Shown: piece by piece, positions 58,893 to 64,000 of the stretch
Numbering within the stretch: the stretch's first letter is position 1
Layout: each line of letters begins with the position of its first letter
Source: Acanthosoma haemorrhoidale
Taxonomy: Eukaryota > Arthropoda > Insecta > Hemiptera > Acanthosomatidae
Length of the DNA stretch: 64,000 bases
Reading direction: 5' to 3'
NCBI GenBank assembly: GCA_930367205.1
Contig: OV884012.1
Coordinates: forward strand, 152,845,405 to 152,909,404
Made by a program: the position numbers and the translations under genes
Notes under the pieces: model-generated
Databases searched by the model: none
Told to the model about the DNA's origin: nothing
Seen by the model: the letters and a program-made list of their open reading frames with translations, nothing else

Positions 58893-59038
58893 CTGATTAG
58901 GAATGTTTTTTTCAATCTCTCAACATAAACACTTTTTTTAAAAAAGGCGGATTCTTCAATCTGTCTTCCTATGATCATTTTATAATAGTCGGGAGATGTT
59001 TTAACAATTGTTCTTGGTGACGGATAGTCAGGATCAGT
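58893..59038 (-). CDS. unknown coiled-coil-like gene, exon 3
   Basis: Reads TDPDYPSPRTIVKTSPDYYK, then MIIGRQIEESAFFKKSVYVE and RLKKTFLI, ending phase 2. Acceptor tttctacatag, donor tcag|gtattt. Not a coiled coil here; Pro- and Tyr-containing. Confidence 0.75.
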
Positions 59039-59942
59039 CTATGTAGAAATACATATACAATAATATAATTTTTAAGAACATAACTGTGTTGATATTGTAA
59101 TATATCTTTAATTTATCAATAAATAAAAATGTAAATTTAACTTATAATTTATTAAACCTCAGAGGGTCCATGACAACCAAACATTTACATGAAAGAAATA
59201 AAAATAAAAAATTAATCATTTACAGTTTTTTATTTGTTAAACATTTTTTGTCGAAAGCTTGCCTTCATCCAAATATTGACTTGCAATCCTGATGCACCAA
59301 ATGCAATGTTGCCCAATGGCCTCTTATAGACTCCGCACATATGATGAGGTTCTTTGAGAGCATGCACTGTCACAAGGTAGTGCAAAGAAATATAATGTTA
59401 GATAATGTGTAAGGACGCCCCAACAAATATGTTTGACCATTGGCAAACTGGTGCAAACTATCATCAACAACTCTCTTCTTATAACAACTCAATTACATGT
59501 AACACAGCTGATTAATATATTTGAAGCTAAATAGATTTCTTACACCATTTGTAACATCTCCCTTTCTTTTCTTGTTACGCATTTGGACCTGGTGGGGAGG
59601 GGGGGAGAATCAAACGTTCAAAGGTTTGGCTTCCTTTGTTAACTTTTAAGATTTAAAGTTCTGATTTTTTTTGCCCATGGTTGAGGTCACATTAAAGACG
59701 GTAATACAAAAAGAATTGTGAAGATATTCCAAAAAATTGGGCTTTTCTTGCCGCGTGATGCTCTTTCATTTTCTATGTCCTCAATTTCCTTAATACTTAT
59801 TTCCGGAAAAATAATTTAGTTGATTATAGAAGTATACGTATTTTGGTCTACTGGTTATAAATAAATATTGTTGTGATATTTTGATGTGACTTTTGATGGT
59901 GTTTCTGATATAAACTCAAAATTAGCGGGCATGAGCGAACGG

Positions 59943-60067
59943 TATACGGTGGTCTGAAAATTTTCCGACCTAACAAAGCTTTTATTTTAGCTTTTATTTC
60001 ACTAGCTTTTATTTATTTTATTATCATCTTCATGTTGAGGTCGGAAACTTTTCAGACCACCTGTGTA
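59943..60067. mobile_element. small mariner-type MITE
   Basis: About 125 bp with inverted ends: ggtggtctgaaaattttccg at the left, and the complement of ggtggtctgaaaagtttccg at the right, about 25 bp each. A TA lies at both outer edges. The interior is AT-rich with three repeats of agcttttattt. No coding. Located in the intron between exons 2 and 3. Confidence 0.75.
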
Positions 60068-60113
60068 CAACTCCTGGATCAGGGTTCATTTATGTTTTGA
60101 ACACTATTCGTTG

Positions 60114-60668
60114 TGTTATGTCCAAGAGTAATAGTTAACAAATAAAAAATATCAGGAATTAAATATAAATGATTAAATATTGTATTTGTTAATTTTAAAT
60201 CAAGAACAATTAATCATATATGAGACAAAGAACATTGGAGAACAAAATATGTCCAATATGACGGAAGAGCATATAAAGGCTGGGTTCGATCCAGAATCAG
60301 CTCTCATTCATCTTTGATCCGGCAAGAGATAGAGGAGATAGAGCACCAGAAGGGACGCTAGCCCAGGTACGTGTACTGCCTCGTGGTACACAAGAGAAGA
60401 CCAGCCCCAGATATACACGAGAGGAGACGCTACCCTGACCAGGACCACGTTAAGCAACCTATGTATAGAGATGCAACGAGGTAAGCATCGAGGACAAAAG
60501 AAGACGACACATCGAAGAACATCAACAAACAAAAGCTGGCCAGCCGCGTAGTAATTAAGGTACAATTTAACTTTAAGTTTTAATAATGTTATTTTATTCA
60601 ATTTTTAAATCAATTTGTGTAAATAAACAATTTGTCCTTTTTCCAGAAGTTTCCTATTTTTATTAACA
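60114..60668 (+). repeat. solo LTR candidate (TGTTA...TAACA)
   Basis: Begins tgttatgtcc and ends ttattaaca, so the termini form the TGTTA/TAACA inverted repeat typical of many LTRs. A TATA-like gcatataaaggc is at 60270-60281, followed by a GC-richer transcribed-like part and taaataaacaa (60619-60629) as a possible poly(A) signal. No matching target-site duplication or second LTR found. Located in an intron of the - strand gene. Confidence 0.45.
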
Positions 60669-60762
60669 GAACCTTAAGATAAAGATAAAGTTAAATATAA
60701 ATTATATAAAGTATATAATTAAAATATATATATATATAAAACAAACGTAATAATATACATAC

Positions 60763-60936
60763 CCTAGGTATATAAAGTCTATCGTTGAGGCCGATGACCA
60801 GCTTGTCTCTTCTGCTAGGCTTGAGATAATTGGGTAACTTTTGTATCTTGTCCAGGTGAACCTTCTCATTGTTGCGGAGGTGGGCATCAATGAAGTACGG
60901 AGGACGTTCCTTTTCAACTAATCTAGGGCAAAGCAC
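60763..60936 (-). CDS. unknown coiled-coil-like gene, exon 2
   Basis: 58 codons, phase 0/0: VLCPRLVEKERPPYFIDAHL, then RNNEKVHLDKIQKLPNYLKP, then SRRDKLVIGLNDRLYIPR. Acceptor cctatcctcag, donor agg|gtatgt. Basic and Pro-containing. Confidence 0.8.
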
Positions 60937-62163
60937 CTGAGGATAGGAATATATATTATAATAGTAATAAAAATAAATAATACTAAAAAATAAAACTTTA
61001 TTCTTGACGACTTGAATTACAAAAGAATAATAATAATGATTACAAATACATGACCGCAGTCTGGCCAGTTTAGGCAATAAAATGGAACTTGATATACCTG
61101 ATAAATATATGAAGTTACCTTGATAAATTGCTCCTCCATCTTGCTTTTAAATATGTTATTAGAAGGGAATATGAATATATATCTGTGGTTCTGAGGAATA
61201 AGTAATAAGTTAAATAATCATATTTTCAGGGCTATGATTTCTTTCAAATATAAATTACGTGTTTGATAAAAATTAATGATGTCAAGTTTTTTTACCCACT
61301 TACTTCTCAGAGTCACAGATATATAAAATAATAGGTGGTTACCTACAACTGAAGAGATGGAAAATCCAGAATTTTAGGGAGGCATGTACATTTTGTAGCA
61401 AAAGATTTGAATAAATTGTTTGTTGCTATTTCAGCTTTGGTTGATGAAAGAACATTGTTAGATTTTCATCAAGTTTTATTTGTAGGCAACATTTAAACAT
61501 ACTATGTTTATATAAATCAATAAAAGTAAGAGAAAAGTTGAACATAATGTGTCAGTCATTATTAAGAAGTATACAAATAACAAGTAGATGTAACAAAAGT
61601 AGTACATAAATAATTGTTAGAAAAATAAAATTTTGTTGGGGGGGGGGCAAGAAAGCATTCAAACAGCAGGGGGCTCTAGGATTTTGAATTAAGGAGATTG
61701 TTGCCAGAGAGGATTTCATTAAAATATTGAGATAATCTTTCATCTCTGCAATTATGTTCAATGATATTGAAATTGATTCAAATGACCTGAAATTTTAAAA
61801 GTATAGCCCATAACCACTCAAAATATGCTGGTTAGTTTATGATGTTACATAAAATAACAGGAGATATAGAAAAAAAAATTTAATGTGAAAAAAGTCAGAC
61901 CGTGTCGCTAGCCTTCGAGCATGATTTGAGAAGCTTTAAGTAACAATATAAAGTTATAATTTTTCTTCCCATAGTTAATGATGCATTAGAGACGAGTACT
62001 TTTTATATATTCATTTAATATGTTTTAAAAGAAATAGTTTTCTCATTATCTCTCAGTATTTTTTCTTCAATTTCTACATCTATACTTATTAAATGTATAC
62101 CAACTTGCTATAGTTTATAGATGATCTAAGTAAATTTAGTTAGAGCTAACTATTCGCACTGAC
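60937..62163 (-). other. intron between exons 1 and 2
   Basis: AT-rich. Contains the TTGATGAAA hairpin copy at about 61441-61472 (stem ttgatgaaa / tttcatcaa, loop 14 nt) and a G run at 61638. No other feature recognised. Confidence 0.5.
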
Positions 62164-62408
62164 CTTCCTTCCGGTGGTGAAGTAATACTTGACGGGCTTG
62201 GTGTAGCAAGACTGATGCGATATCCGGTCCAGGCTGGTGACCATCCTTACCCTGTCCGGCTCCCTACGAGGCCTTTGGTTCTTCAGCAGGGTCACCAGCT
62301 CAGCCTTATTTTTCTGGATCACGATCTGGGAAACGATACTCTGAGCCTGTTTCTTCACCTCTTCGACTGACTCTGGGCTGTAGGACATCATCGCTCCGTC
62401 GTACGCTT
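62164..62408 (-). CDS. unknown coiled-coil-like gene, first exon in window
   Basis: Acceptor cattgcccag; the exon enters with two bases of a codon and reads AYDGAMMSYSPESVEEVKK, then AQSIVSQIVIQKNKAELVTL, then PRREPDRVRMVTSLDRIS and HQSCYTKPVKYYFTTGRK, donor aag|gtcagt. An ATG ATG occurs near its start, but the clear acceptor in front suggests further upstream exons outside the window. All 11 exons (2228 nt) join without a phase conflict into at least 741 residues. I recognise no domain. A ciliary or cytoskeletal coiled-coil protein is a guess from composition only. Confidence 0.75.
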
Positions 62409-63321
62409 CTGGGCAATGGAAGATTTGTTATTATTAAGAAATATTTATTAAGTATTAGCAAAAAAAACCATTGAGATTCCTAACATTGACCTTTCCAGAA
62501 TGAACACTACTATCTCTTTCTTCTTAAAATGCGAGAGTTCCTGTTCGCCTTGCTTTTTGTAGGACTACCAATAAAGCGCTAGGACAAACTTCAGATTGTG
62601 TTTGTTATTTTTCTACCTCAGTCTGCATATACATACCATAGCCAGTATGAACATACAATGATTTGAAAGTTGAAATAATGCCATCAAGTATCAAAACACT
62701 CAATGTAGTTGTTTAGAGGGGGTGATGCTACTTTTTCTTAAAAATCATTGCCATTTTATCAGAGCAGTGAAGCGCACAGTTTCTGCTAACATTATTAAGT
62801 TAATTTACTTGATATTACATGTGAAATTTGTACTCGGAATTCGCGACTTAAATTTTTTTCAATATTTATACCTATCCTATTCATCTTAAAAGGTTATTTT
62901 TGTTATCGTTCAAACAAATGCACTTTTGAAAAGGAGTTGACTTTTATATTAAAACTTTTTCTTACCATATTTTTGAAATAACACTTTTTAAAAAATTTTT
63001 TTGAAGAATTACTTTTTTTTTATTATGCAAATACAACTTTTATTTCTCAAAAATAAAATTAAAAGTTCCAATAATTTTTTTTTTAAATATAAGTCAAGAA
63101 TTATTATACACCTTTACTATAATCCTGACCATTGGTACAATCTCACAATGAGGGCAACTTATCTATAGAGGCAAATTGTTCAAAAAAAAAAGACAAACTA
63201 AAATTTCCTTTGTAGCCTAATATTTTTGGATGATAAATATTATCTTTTTAAAACTACTCCTAATACAAAAGAGAATCCAATGAAAAATATTGTTTCATAA
63301 TAAAGTTCGGAGATTCAATAA
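62409..63321. other. intron or upstream flank of the - strand gene
   Basis: AT-rich, no exon recognised. Confidence 0.4.
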
Positions 63322-63584
63322 TAAATTTTCCATTTTCCACAGAACGGTATTTCTTCACCAATAATGTTTTCGACATCTCTAAGCTGTTATCTTCAGTTGA
63401 CTACACGACTATGCCATAGAGTTCACTGTAGTCATATTTGAAGCCGGAAGAGGTAGCAAACCTATTTTAAACATTAAATTAATATAAATTATTTCAAATG
63501 TTTTAAGTTTTTTCACATCATCAATTGGCTGTCAAAAACATTATTGGTGACTAAATACTATATTGTGGAAATGTGGAAGATTTA
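63322..63584. mobile_element. small foldback element
   Basis: The left arm (63322-63378) and right arm (63528-63584) are inverted copies of about 57 bp, sharing caccaataatgttttcgaca or its complement and a ttccaca block. The arms and the following aattatacccttccaca resemble the larger foldback at 49.2-49.9 kb. Confidence 0.65.
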
Positions 63585-64000
63585 TTACTTAATTATACCC
63601 TTCCACAGCCACTAATCATTTAAAAGTTTGGATTGTCAGTTTTGAAACTCGAGTGCTGAAATTAGGAGACAATCATAATTTTTAGCTGAATAAAAAATTC
63701 TGTTGTTGCAACAAAGGATTATTATACAACTTAAAAAAACAAGAATTTGAAAAAAAGGGACACAACACTCCTGGTGGTAGGGGGAGAGTCATATTGGTGA
63801 TGGTCAGAGTAGAAACAATTCCTCTTGCAATTTTTGATAACTTATGACAGGTCATAGCTTAAGAACAAAAAGTGGAAAAACAATATACAAAATTGTGTGC
63901 TCAATTACAAAATAAGGGTTTTATTAGGGTTGCCAAAACGATTTTAATGACTTTGTAATAACAGTCTACTAAAGTTGCAACACACAATACATATTATTAA
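63585..64000. other. window end, no feature recognised
   Basis: AT-rich sequence without a supported feature. Confidence 0.4.

Overview
The window is eukaryotic. It is AT-rich, has spliced genes with GT-AG introns, and is crowded with decayed transposable elements: Jockey-type and other non-LTR retrotransposons, three mariner-like fragments, a hAT-like relic, LTRs and foldback elements. A recognisable lin-28 gene makes it a bilaterian. The DD41D (rosa-like) mariner and the overall repeat content suggest an arthropod, most likely an insect. The exact group cannot be fixed from the sequence alone.

From 1 to about 31.5 kb is a gene-poor repeat field on the far 5' side of lin-28. It holds copies of a ~330-bp unclassified repeat (called repeat A here), copies of an ~850-bp LTR-like element with a TATA box, an internal CT tract and an AATAAA signal, Jockey LINE 3' ends, and a mariner relic at 6-7 kb. 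It also holds a 365-bp uninterrupted CT array, a hAT/GTF2IRD2-like pseudogene at 16-16.8 kb and one good orphan exon at 15.8 kb. An internally deleted DD41D mariner with near-perfect 62-bp terminal repeats closes this part at 31.6-32.6 kb.

From 33.8 to about 45 kb is lin-28 on the + strand. Three coding exons carry a cold-shock domain followed by two CCHC zinc knuckles, and the phases are mutually consistent. The total fits a protein of about 191 residues whose start codon is split by an upstream intron. Its introns hold nested transposon relics. The region downstream of the stop carries four let-7-type and three miR-125/lin-4-type seed matches, including two let-7 8-mers 12 nt apart. This is the arrangement expected of the lin-28/let-7/miR-125 developmental-timing switch.

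From 62.4 down to 46.7 kb, on the - strand and convergent with lin-28, lies an 11-exon gene (5' end outside the window). Its exons join in phase into at least 741 residues of charged, partly helical protein that I do not recognise. Part of its last exon, 133 bp, is repeated exactly 358 bp further on, inside a segment that itself looks like a complete 58-codon phase 0/0 exon. The introns contain a foldback element, an LTR-like copy, a MITE and a solo-LTR candidate.

No novel defence, biosynthetic or mobile system is established here. The observations most worth a second look are the miRNA-site cluster in lin-28, the exact exon duplication in the unknown gene, the CT array grown from an LTR-internal CT tract, and the recurring small hairpins and foldback repeats.
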